Positions 1 to 6,014 of a DNA stretch of 9,181 nucleotides are shown here, in pieces. Position numbers and translations under genes: made by a program. A model generated the notes under the pieces. The model was not told the DNA's origin, searched no databases, and worked only from the letters and a program-made list of their open reading frames with translations. Every line of letters begins with the position of its first letter. Position 1 is the first letter of the stretch. The stretch comes from Bacillota bacterium (GTDB lineage: Bacteria; Bacillota; UBA4882; UBA8346). Where the stretch lies: NCBI GenBank assembly GCA_028282485.1, contig JANQHU010000207.1, positions 1 to 9,181 on the forward strand, written 5' to 3'.

Positions 1-222
1 ATAGATCCAGAGGCTCTATCTCGTTTTAATAAGCATGTAAATTATGTATTAAATAAATATACTGGTATTGCCTTTAGTTCTCCTTACAATATAAATAATG
101 ACACTATAATTTATAAAATATCTAAGCGAAATTCTGATTACGAAATAAAGCAAGCTTTGATAGAAACTCCAGAAACAAAAAATTTAGCAACTTTACTTGA
201 GAGGGTAGTTAAAAATAGTTAA
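1..222 (+). CDS. C-terminal end of an unrecognised AT-rich gene (5' partial)
   Basis: An open frame enters from the left edge in frame 1 and ends at TAA 220-222, giving 73 residues that begin IDPEALSRFNKHV and end LLERVVKNS. I recognise no family. The segment is hydrophilic, mixed Asn/Lys/Ile-rich, with no membrane segment. Codon use is very AT-biased (AAT, AAA, ATA, TTA) compared with the flagellar genes on the right, so it may belong to an acquired or low-expression segment. It is the only protein gene on the + strand and runs toward the tRNA-Thr. No convincing intrinsic terminator follows it. It could instead be an accidental open frame, but 73 codons without a stop in such AT-rich DNA argues for a real gene. 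Confidence 0.6.
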   Translation: MDPEALSRFNKHVNYVLNKYTGIAFSSPYNINNDTIIYKISKRNSDYEIKQALIETPETKNLATLLERVVKNS

Positions 223-296
223 TTTTTTATAAAATATACTTTAAAAACATAGTTAAAAAAGTGAAATTGATTTTTAATTTCAACCCAAAAAACCCC

Positions 297-325
297 TTGC
301 CAAGCCCCTCAACCTATGCTATAAT
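297..325 (+). promoter_or_regulatory. Sigma-A/sigma-70-type promoter of tRNA-Thr
   Basis: A -35 box TTGCCA (297-302) and a perfect -10 box TATAAT (320-325) are separated by exactly 17 bp. The bases TGC immediately before the -10 box also make it an extended -10 element. Transcription would start near 332, about 15 bp before the mature tRNA, which fits a short 5' leader. This is the clearest promoter in the window. Confidence 0.85.
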
Positions 326-346
326 AATTTTACGTTATTTTGACTA

Positions 347-422
347 GCCGGCTTAGCTCAGTTGGTAGAGCAGCGCACTTGTAATGCGCAGGTCATCGGT
401 TCGAGTCCGATTGCCGGCTCCA
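347..422 (+). tRNA. tRNA-Thr (anticodon TGT)
   Basis: A complete 76-nt cloverleaf with encoded CCA. The acceptor arm is GCCGGCT/TGCCGGC, the D arm GCTC/GAGC, the anticodon stem GCGCA/TGCGC with loop CTTGTAA (anticodon TGT, reads ACN threonine codons, chiefly ACA), and the T arm ATCGG/CCGAT with loop TTCGAGT. Position 73 is T. Six of seven acceptor pairs are Watson-Crick; the innermost (7-66) is a T-T mismatch, which is unusual but leaves the stem intact. The gene sits alone between its own promoter and terminator, with no other tRNA next to it. It is convergent with the minus-strand ATPase gene. Confidence 0.97.
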
Positions 423-451
423 TATTGCTAATCAATGATTAATTTTAACAT

Positions 452-480
452 AAAAAAGTCCAAAATGTTGGGCTTTTTTT
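452..480 (+). terminator. Intrinsic terminator after tRNA-Thr, probably bidirectional
   Basis: A 10-bp stem pairs 452-461 (AAAAAAGTCC) with 470-479 (GGGCTTTTTT), including one G-T pair, around an 8-nt loop, and is followed by a T run to 480. It lies 29 bp after the tRNA. Because the stem is A-rich on one side and T-rich on the other, it also reads as a terminator for minus-strand transcripts leaving the gene that ends at 520. Confidence 0.8.
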
Positions 481-519
481 GTTATACTTCTTAGTCTTCT
501 AAGGGAATTTGAAGGGCTA

Positions 520-2217
520 CTAAAGCTCCACCCAATCCACCAGAATCTCTTTCTTCCCCACAAAAGTCAGGAAAACAGCCCGCAACTGGCGGCTAAAGCG
601 GTTTCTGACTCGCTCTTGAGCCAGATAGCCCGTTAGCTGGCGGCAGCCTGCCTGGCGTACCGCTGGCAGCTGACATCGCTCCTTTTCTTTGAGATACTTT
701 AACTCCCAGACCCACTCGTATGCGATCTCTGTGGCGTAGCGGCGGTCGGCGATTAAAGAGAGATCCAGGTAGCCTTTTACCGTCTCGGCTTCGCTGATGG
801 TGATGTAGACCCCGCTAATTTGGAGCAGGGTAAAGAGCAAGACTTTGATATACTTTTCGTCAAACTTTCTTAAATCCCGGTTGGAGAGGCCTTCCAGCAC
901 CCGGCTGGTAGCGGCTAAGAAGCTTGCCAGATCTCCCCGCAAAGCCATCTCTGCCACCCCCTGGCGTAATTCCCGATCTTCTAAGGGAAGTTGAGCCTTG
1001 ATATTACTTAAAAAATACTCCCAGTAAATCTTCTGGGAAACATAATTAGGGATCCCGAAAACGATTCCCTTTAAGATGCTTCTTTTGATGGTGAGCATCC
1101 CCATGTAATACAGCAGGGAGATGAAATTATCTTTCTCCGTATACATTTCTTTTAAACTAAACCGCTCTACCAGCCCGCCACTGATTTCTTCATCGTAGAT
1201 TACTTTTTCTAAATCCACCTCGTCCCGAAAGCCAAAAGCCAACTCCCGTAACTTGCGGTAATCCGTTTTGACGTTGTTGTCTAGGATTTCTTCCGGATAT
1301 TTGCCCGTGCTTTGCAGATGATTAATAAAGTAGAGAACCATATCGCTATTATATAGCCGTTCGGGGGCGTCTTTCTCAAATAAATAACCATTATAAAAGG
1401 CGCGCAAATCTTCTCTTAATTTAGTTAATTTGATCTCCTCGGGTAATTGAAGCTGCCTTAAAATGTTCTCTAACTCCCTTTCGGTAAAGCCCATCATGGC
1501 ATTAAACCGTGGGTCACTAGTCAGGTTAAAGGTAATATTAAAGCCACTACTAGTCAAGTCATCCAGCATAATCGGGCTAACCCCGGTCATAAAAATCCGG
1601 GCTACCGCAGACTGAGTCCCATCTTTAATCGTTTTATAAAAAGTGCGAACATATCCTTCGCTGGTTAAGAGTTCGTAATATAAGTCTTTATTACCTTGCC
1701 CGATAAGGTCATTGGCAAAATTATCGTATTCATCGATGAGGATGTAGAGTTGCTGACCAGCCTGGCTGGTTTTGTAAATAATTTCTCGGATCGCCGCCTC
1801 GGCTCGTTTTTTAACCGTAATCTTTTCCTGAAAAATATTCTGATAGCGAATGAAGAAATCATCCGCTCCTTGAGAAACTAGATCATCAAAACTCTCCATT
1901 AAAGCCTTCTTGCCTTCGGTAGTATTCACTCCGGCAAAACTGAGCCGCAGTACCAAAAAACCAGCTGCTTTGGGGGTAAACTGGTGGCTAATGGCTAACC
2001 CATCAAACAACTCGGGTAGCCGCTCTTGGTTGTTTAAATCATAATAATGCTCTAGCAGGGAGACCCAGAGGCTCTTACCAAAGCGCCGCGGTCGGATTAA
2101 AAACTGATAAGGCACTTCCTCTTCTAAAAGCCGAATAAAAGGCGTTTTATCAACATATAGGTAGTTTTCCGTCCGGAGCGTTTTAAAATTAGCTATTCCG
2201 TAGGGTATTTTCAGCAT
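520..2217 (-). CDS. AAA-ATPase-like protein with C-terminal PD-(D/E)XK nuclease domain
   Basis: 565 residues, full length for the AAA-ATPase_like/PDDEXK_9 (DUF1703-type) family. The N-terminal half carries the family opening (IPYGIANFKTLR, YVDKTPFI), a degenerate Walker A around residues 41-49 (IRPRRFGKS), Walker B ILIDEYD (159-165) and the signature TGVSPIMLDDL (211-221) followed by GFTERE (243-248). The C-terminal domain keeps a PD-(D/E)XK core: D485 in GYLDLSL, then E505 and K507 in WELKYLK. Both active centres therefore look intact. The ATG at 2217 has a GGGGAG ribosome site 9 nt upstream. The gene lies 47 bp after the HEPN gene and is probably co-transcribed with it. The family is abundant and often multicopy in anaerobes and its biological role is not established; links to mobile elements or defence are only proposals. 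A GC-rich imperfect inverted repeat lies in its 3' part (632-674). Confidence 0.93.
   Translation of the reverse strand: MLKIPYGIANFKTLRTENYLYVDKTPFIRLLEEEVPYQFLIRPRRFGKSLWVSLLEHYYDLNNQERLPELFDGLAISHQFTPKAAGFLVLRLSFAGVNTTEGKKALMESFDDLVSQGADDFFIRYQNIFQEKITVKKRAEAAIREIIYKTSQAGQQLYILIDEYDNFANDLIGQGNKDLYYELLTSEGYVRTFYKTIKDGTQSAVARIFMTGVSPIMLDDLTSSGFNITFNLTSDPRFNAMMGFTERELENILRQLQLPEEIKLTKLREDLRAFYNGYLFEKDAPERLYNSDMVLYFINHLQSTGKYPEEILDNNVKTDYRKLRELAFGFRDEVDLEKVIYDEEISGGLVERFSLKEMYTEKDNFISLLYYMGMLTIKRSILKGIVFGIPNYVSQKIYWEYFLSNIKAQLPLEDRELRQGVAEMALRGDLASFLAATSRVLEGLSNRDLRKFDEKYIKVLLFTLLQISGVYITISEAETVKGYLDLSLIADRRYATEIAYEWVWELKYLKEKERCQLPAVRQAGCRQLTGYLAQERVRNRFSRQLRAVFLTFVGKKEILVDWVEL
632..674. repeat. 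Imperfect GC-rich inverted repeat inside the nuclease-domain coding region
   Basis: The arms are 632-646 (GTTAGCTGGCGGCAG) and 660-674 (CCGCTGGCAGCTGAC), separated by 13 bp; 11 of 15 positions match when one arm is reverse-complemented. It encodes the Cys/Gln/Arg-rich stretch around residues 515-529 of the ATPase-nuclease (CQLPAVRQAGCRQL). The local GC content is clearly above the rest of the gene, as in REP-like palindromes, but the reading frame and length still fit the family. Confidence 0.5.
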
Positions 2218-2264
2218 ATTAAAGTTCTCCCCATTTTCATTTCTACAACCAATTAATCCTTTAA

Positions 2265-2657
2265 TTATTGTTCTTCTAGCCTTTGCAGTTTTTCTATTAT
2301 AAAAGCTTTCACTTGCAACACATCTTTTAAGGCAATCTCCATATCAATTTCCATAAGATCCATCACGTTTGGATACCGTGTGTTTACTCCATAATTCGTC
2401 AGCCTTATACAATGCTTATTAATACTTTTAAAGTTTTCATCAAATTTCATACACTTAGAATTTAAAAATACAAGGTCATGGGTTTTTATTACTTGCTCAT
2501 CATTTAAAATAAGAAAAGCTTTAAGCAACTTTTCCGCAGCCTGTTGGCAATGATAACACACTACTTCCAAAGGCGGGTTTATAATCTCACTCATCGTTTC
2601 TGCGGTTAAAAGATCATTTTCGGCATACTTTACCCATTCTAAATACTCTTTATTCAT
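2265..2657 (-). CDS. HEPN domain protein (partner of MNT nucleotidyltransferase)
   Basis: 130 residues, all alpha-helical in character. The HEPN core is visible: W8, the helix CYHCQQAAEKLLKAFLI (34-50), THDL (59-62) and TRYPN (93-97). Such proteins pair with minimal nucleotidyltransferases, and in characterised HEPN/MNT modules the HEPN protein is an RNase toxin silenced when the MNT partner AMP-modifies it. The typical catalytic RX4-6H motif is not visible here: no His follows R94 at the right distance, and R85 is not followed by one either. The protein may therefore be non-catalytic, use other residues, or belong to a non-toxic HEPN subgroup. The ATG (2655-2657) overlaps the MNT stop by 8 nt (ATGAATAA), so the two are translationally coupled. 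Base composition is markedly AT-rich compared with the flanking genes, suggesting acquisition. Confidence 0.9.
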   Translation of the reverse strand: MNKEYLEWVKYAENDLLTAETMSEIINPPLEVVCYHCQQAAEKLLKAFLILNDEQVIKTHDLVFLNSKCMKFDENFKSINKHCIRLTNYGVNTRYPNVMDLMEIDMEIALKDVLQVKAFIIEKLQRLEEQ

Positions 2658-2970
2658 AAACCAAGACCCCTTTTTTCAATATCTGACTCTCCATGCTTGT
2701 CACTGAACTTGCTCTGCTATAAAACTCATCCGGTTTATAAACGATAATGTCTAGGGGATAATTCACCGAAAAACCAATATTTTCCCGAATCTCGATCATA
2801 ATATCAATTTTTCTTTTATCTTCTTCCGTTAATACGCATAAATCTATATCACTATCAATAGTAGGCGTTCCATAAGCATAAGAACCAAAGAGGTAAATTT
2901 TATTAACTCGCACCGCTTCTTTTATTTTGGATACTAATTGCTCAAGTTCATTTTCTATTATTTTATCCAT
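2650..2970 (-). CDS. MNT-type minimal nucleotidyltransferase (HEPN partner)
   Basis: 106 residues, typical size for a minimal nucleotidyltransferase. The polymerase-beta-like motif is complete: GSYAYG (29-34), then SDIDLCV (40-46) with metal-binding D41 and D43, and a third acidic residue D74 in PLDIIVY. In known HEPN/MNT modules this protein transfers AMP groups to the HEPN toxin and neutralises it; that role is inferred here from family and context. The ATG at 2970 is preferred over an in-frame GTG at 2979, because the ribosome site AAGGTGG lies at 2976-2982 and would contain the GTG, leaving 5 nt to the ATG. The gene is AT-rich, begins 32 bp after the methyltransferase stop and has no visible terminator before it, so read-through from upstream is possible. 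Confidence 0.92.
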   Translation of the reverse strand: MDKIIENELEQLVSKIKEAVRVNKIYLFGSYAYGTPTIDSDIDLCVLTEEDKRKIDIMIEIRENIGFSVNYPLDIIVYKPDEFYSRASSVTSMESQILKKGVLVYE

Positions 2971-3002
2971 GGATTCCACCTTTTTTCAAAAATCCAAAAA
3001 TA

Positions 3003-3608
3003 TTAATTATACTCCTTCACACTCCCCAGCACCCGGTAACCACTACCCTTAGCCAATTCCCTCACGTTACCAAAAGTAGCTTCCATCTTTTTTGCTAGGC
3101 TTTTGGCTCCCTGGCGAGTCAGGGCTACTAATACCAGTTGGCCGCCTTGGTTTAAATGCCGTAAAGAATCATTCACCATCTGGTAGATTACCTCTTTACC
3201 CGCCCGAATAGGGGGGTTGGTCACAATCAGATCAAACTGCAAACCCCCTACTGGTTCTAAAGCATGGCCACAACGGATTTCTACATTGGTCAGCCCGTTT
3301 TTTTGGGCATTATGGCGGCAGAGCTCGGCTGCCCGTTCGTTAATATCCGTCAGATATACCTTTGCCTCAGGCAGGAGCCGGGCCAGGGTTAAACCAATGG
3401 GCCCGTAACCAGGGCCCAGATCTAAAAGCTGCCCCGGATTAGTCTCCAGGGGCAGTGCTTCAATTAGTAATTTAGTTCCCGTATCCAAACGGCCTTTGGA
3501 GAAGACTCCGGCATCCGTCTCCAAAGCCAGGTCAACTCCCCGTACCTTGATCCTAATCTGCCGGTATTCATGCTGAGAAGTAGGGTGCGCCGAATAATAA
3601 TGATCCAT
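3003..3608 (-). CDS. Class I SAM-dependent methyltransferase, YbxB/RsmC-like (MTS domain)
   Basis: 201 residues from the ATG at 3608. The start MDHYYS matches the usual opening of the YbxB-like family, and FSKG plus an acidic residue follow (DAGVFSKGRLD). SAM-binding motif I is LLDLGPGYGPIG (61-72), with Pro where Cys is common; the acidic loop TDIN follows, and motif IV NPPI (131-134) is the signature of N-methyltransferases acting on guanine or adenine in RNA. RsmC relatives modify a guanine of 16S rRNA, so an rRNA target is likely but not shown. A longer start at 3635 would overlap the upstream membrane-protein gene and has no ribosome site. The chosen start has AGGAG at 3622-3626, spanning that gene's stop codon, though the 13-nt spacing is long. 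Cytoplasmic; probably co-transcribed with the membrane protein. Confidence 0.9.
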   Translation of the reverse strand: MDHYYSAHPTSQHEYRQIRIKVRGVDLALETDAGVFSKGRLDTGTKLLIEALPLETNPGQLLDLGPGYGPIGLTLARLLPEAKVYLTDINERAAELCRHNAQKNGLTNVEIRCGHALEPVGGLQFDLIVTNPPIRAGKEVIYQMVNDSLRHLNQGGQLVLVALTRQGAKSLAKKMEATFGNVRELAKGSGYRVLGSVKEYN

Positions 3609-3624
3609 CTTGAAACTTGATCTC

Positions 3625-4413
3625 CTATCCACCATAATACATCACAAAGAGTCGAGCTTCGGCAAAACAGGCCGCCAGTAAAAAGAGTAGCCCGTAAATC
3701 AAAAATTCTTTCTGCTCCCCGTTTAGTTTCCAGGGCCAAAAAGGCCTTAGCTTTTCCCAGCGCCACTCGGTCCACTTGGGGGCATTCCAGATGGCCAGAT
3801 TCGTAGTAGACGCCGCTAATAAAATATAAGAGAATAATAAGGGTAAGCCAAACCGGGCAAAGGTAAGCAATGTCCCAAAAACCTTATTTTCCCCCGTGGG
3901 ATAAAGCATAGAGTCGCTGCCGGCCACAGCTCCCCACAAGACGGCGTAACTGGCCAGATAAATCAAACTTAAATTTAACCGACCGACCCGAAACAAATTC
4001 AACCCAAAGACAAACACAAGGGCAATAATCAGATAATTGATAAAATACTGCACCATTAACGCGGCCACGGCAAAAAATTCTTTGACCACAATTTCGAGAC
4101 CAAAAACCTTCCAGGTCTCTCCGAAACTCTGGGCCCCCCAGGCCCCAAAGGCTTGGTGCCACTTGAATTGAAGAAATTTTTCCACCATAAAGGATTTATT
4201 GAGCATATTGGGCTTATGAAACATAAAAAAGCAGACTCCCCAGGCCAGTAAAAAGAAGATTATCCCAAAGAGTAAGTAACCCATTACCCGAAAGAATAAG
4301 TCTTCATGAAACAATAAATTTCCTACCCTACTCAAAAACCCGCCTTTCTTTTGTTGTTTAGCTTCTTTTCCTTTGGTAGCCAGATTTGAAATGTTTTCTG
4401 TCTGTGGTTTCAA
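3625..4413 (-). CDS. Unrecognised multi-pass membrane protein
   Basis: 262 residues. I do not recognise the family. The first ~40 residues are polar and Lys-rich (cytoplasmic by the positive-inside rule). About five hydrophobic segments follow, near 43-65, 113-140, 147-165, 181-203 and 236-258, with a Trp-rich stretch between the last two (APKWTEWRWEKLRPFWPWKL, 211-230). The start is an unusual TTG (4411-4413) supported by a strong AAAGGGGG ribosome site 9 nt upstream; there is no ATG close by. The stop overlaps the ribosome site of the methyltransferase, so the two form a small operon. It follows the flagellar genes by 124 bp with no clear terminator, but nothing in the sequence ties it to the flagellum. 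A transport or sporulation-related role is possible but unsupported. Confidence 0.8.
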   Translation of the reverse strand: MKPQTENISNLATKGKEAKQQKKGGFLSRVGNLLFHEDLFFRVMGYLLFGIIFFLLAWGVCFFMFHKPNMLNKSFMVEKFLQFKWHQAFGAWGAQSFGETWKVFGLEIVVKEFFAVAALMVQYFINYLIIALVFVFGLNLFRVGRLNLSLIYLASYAVLWGAVAGSDSMLYPTGENKVFGTLLTFARFGLPLLFSYILLAASTTNLAIWNAPKWTEWRWEKLRPFWPWKLNGEQKEFLIYGLLFLLAACFAEARLFVMYYGG

Positions 4414-4537
4414 ATAAGTCTTCCCCCTTTATTTTTTCCAACCGAATATTTCTCTATTTAAATCTAAATTGCCATACATAGCAATGTTATTTCGCTACTT
4501 TTTTTTTATTCCCTGCTTAATGCATTAAATTTTTTAC

Positions 4538-4825
4538 TTACTTAATTTTGGGGCGGGCCATTTGGTTGTATAAACTCTCGGCTAACCCGCTTTGTCCTCC
4601 GGCTACTTTCTGGGCAATCTCCTCATAAAACATTCCTTGAAAGAAGGAGCCCCCAAACCCTTTACCAAACATTTCCGTAGAGCTAGCCGTGGCCTCTAAC
4701 ATTTTTTTGACCAATAACCCTTCAAACTGTAGGCAGGCTTCTTTTAATTCCGGATCCACCGCTGGCTTTTGATTTTTAGAAGCTCCGGGGAGGCTCCGCC
4801 CTTGATCATTAATCGTCTTTATCAT
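4538..4825 (-). CDS. flgJ: FlgJ-type rod-binding protein, rod-binding domain only
   Basis: 95 residues from the ATG at 4825. The rod-binding domain occupies residues ~25-88: CLQFEGLLVKKMLEA, then GGSFFQGMFYEEIAQKVA and GLAESLYNQM, all conserved in the FlgJ N-terminus. Proteobacterial FlgJ is about 310 residues and adds a peptidoglycan hydrolase domain; here that half is absent, so wall opening for the rod must be done by a separate enzyme. Likely periplasmic, capping or scaffolding rod assembly. The ATG is preferred to GTG 4834, since the ribosome site GAGGTGG (4831-4837) covers that GTG and leaves 5 nt to the ATG. It is the last flagellar gene of the run, 34 bp after flgI, and no hairpin-plus-T-run terminator follows. 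Confidence 0.92.
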   Translation of the reverse strand: MIKTINDQGRSLPGASKNQKPAVDPELKEACLQFEGLLVKKMLEATASSTEMFGKGFGGSFFQGMFYEEIAQKVAGGQSGLAESLYNQMARPKIK

Positions 4826-4859
4826 TTTGTCCACCTCGCTCTTTCTTAATTACTAATTA

Positions 4860-5987
4860 TTACTGAAATTCTAAAATACCATAAAGGGCTCCGGCATTTT
4901 GAATGGCTACCAGAATCGCAATAATATCTTGGGGCGTGCTTCCCACAGCATTTAAAGCCCGCACTACCGCACCAATACTACTCCCTTCCTGCAACATAAT
5001 TAGTTGGCCGGGTTCGGCATAGACATCAATTTTGCTAGCTTTGGTAGTTTTAGTCTTGCCTTTTGATAAACTTTTCGGTTGAGAAACCTCAGTAGTGGTC
5101 GCAATCTTGACGGTAGTATTTTTATGGGTCACCGCCACCGGGGCTATCCGGACTTTATCTCCCACCATCACCGTTCCATTCCGTTCGTTGACAACTACTT
5201 TGGCAATCCCGTCAGGGGTTACCGGCAGGGCTTCCAGTTCGGCAATAAAACCGATGGGATCGTTGGCTCGTTCGATGGGAATCAAAACTTCAATTAAGCC
5301 CATGTCTAAGGCTTTGGCCCCACCGGGAGAAAGGTTTTCGTTAATAGTTTTTGCCAACCGGGCTGCTGTGGTAAAATCGGGATGGTTTAACAGCAGGTTA
5401 ATGCGACTATTAAAATTAGTCCCATTTGGCACTTCCCGTTCCACGATCCCCCCTCCGGCCACTATGCCTACGGTAGCTATATTCTTACTCTCCGAGGCGC
5501 CCTTAGCACTGATGGAGTACCCCCCCACATAAACTGGGCCCTGGGCCACGGCATAAATCTGGCCGTCAGCTCCAAAAAGCGGCGATTGGAGTAAAATTCC
5601 GCCCTGCAGGCTTTTGGCATTGGCAAAAGAAGAAACCTGGACGTCGATCGTATCTCCTTTATGCCGATAGGGAGGAAGCTTGGCCGTCAGCATTACCGCT
5701 GCTACATTCTTCGCTTTTAAATCCTTGCTATTTACAGTAATCCCCCACTTAGCTAAAGTAGTGGCAATCATTGCGGCATTTGCCTTGGAGGAGTCCCCGG
5801 TACCGTTTAGGCCCACTACCAATCCCATACCGTTTAATTGATTATGGCGTACTCCTTGAATTCGGGCAATTTCTTTTAACCGAATCGTGGGCGCCGTCGG
5901 TCGGCGGGCTGCTACTACTCCTGATAGCAGGGAGCCTAGCAGCAAAAGAAGGCTGCCCCAAATCCAAAAATTATTGACTCTCCGCAT
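4860..5987 (-). CDS. flgI: Flagellar P-ring protein FlgI
   Basis: 375 residues, the usual FlgI length. It has a signal peptide (basic MRRVNN, a Leu-rich core to ~residue 22, cleavage near GVVAA 23-27), then the family opening RLKEIARIQGVRHNQLNGMG and GLVVGLNGTGD. Conserved internal blocks include VQVSSFANAKSLQGGILLQS and INLLLNHPDFTTA, and the C-terminus GSTPQDIIAILVAIQNAGAL is nearly invariant in the family. FlgI polymerises in the peptidoglycan layer around the rod as the P-ring, with FlgA as chaperone. An upstream ATG at 6011 sits 3 nt after the flgH stop but has no ribosome site; the ATG at 5987 has GGTGA with 5-nt spacing and gives a cleaner signal peptide, so I chose it. Presence of flgI implies an outer membrane. 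Confidence 0.97.
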   Translation of the reverse strand: MRRVNNFWIWGSLLLLLGSLLSGVVAARRPTAPTIRLKEIARIQGVRHNQLNGMGLVVGLNGTGDSSKANAAMIATTLAKWGITVNSKDLKAKNVAAVMLTAKLPPYRHKGDTIDVQVSSFANAKSLQGGILLQSPLFGADGQIYAVAQGPVYVGGYSISAKGASESKNIATVGIVAGGGIVEREVPNGTNFNSRINLLLNHPDFTTAARLAKTINENLSPGGAKALDMGLIEVLIPIERANDPIGFIAELEALPVTPDGIAKVVVNERNGTVMVGDKVRIAPVAVTHKNTTVKIATTTEVSQPKSLSKGKTKTTKASKIDVYAEPGQLIMLQEGSSIGAVVRALNAVGSTPQDIIAILVAIQNAGALYGILEFQ

Positions 5988-6014
5988 TCTTCTCACCACC
6001 ATATTTCCCATTTT

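Noticed and set aside
262..282. Hairpin TGAAATT/AATTTCA after the left-edge gene
   Set aside because: The stem is almost entirely A-T and no T run follows on the + strand, so it does not qualify as that gene's terminator.
347..422. tRNA-Thr 3' end as an attachment site for an integrated element
   Set aside because: I saw no second copy of the tRNA 3' end in the window and no integrase gene, so integration cannot be claimed.
4456..4484. Possible minus-strand promoter TTGCTA-N17-TTAAAT before the membrane-protein gene
   Set aside because: Only four of six bases match in each box in very AT-rich DNA, so it is not distinguishable from chance, although an independent promoter here would make sense.
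4468..4485. Small inverted repeat ATTGC/GCAAT between flgJ and the membrane-protein gene
   Set aside because: A 5-bp AT-rich stem without a T run; it cannot be supported as a terminator.
4517..4528. 12-bp perfect palindrome TTAATGCATTAA after flgJ
   Set aside because: Too short and AT-rich to be meaningful alone; no terminator T tract on the minus strand and no second copy seen.
5095..5532. Long + strand open frames opposite flgI and similar ones opposite other minus-strand genes
   Set aside because: They are antisense to strongly conserved flagellar genes, lack ribosome sites and show no recognisable protein features.
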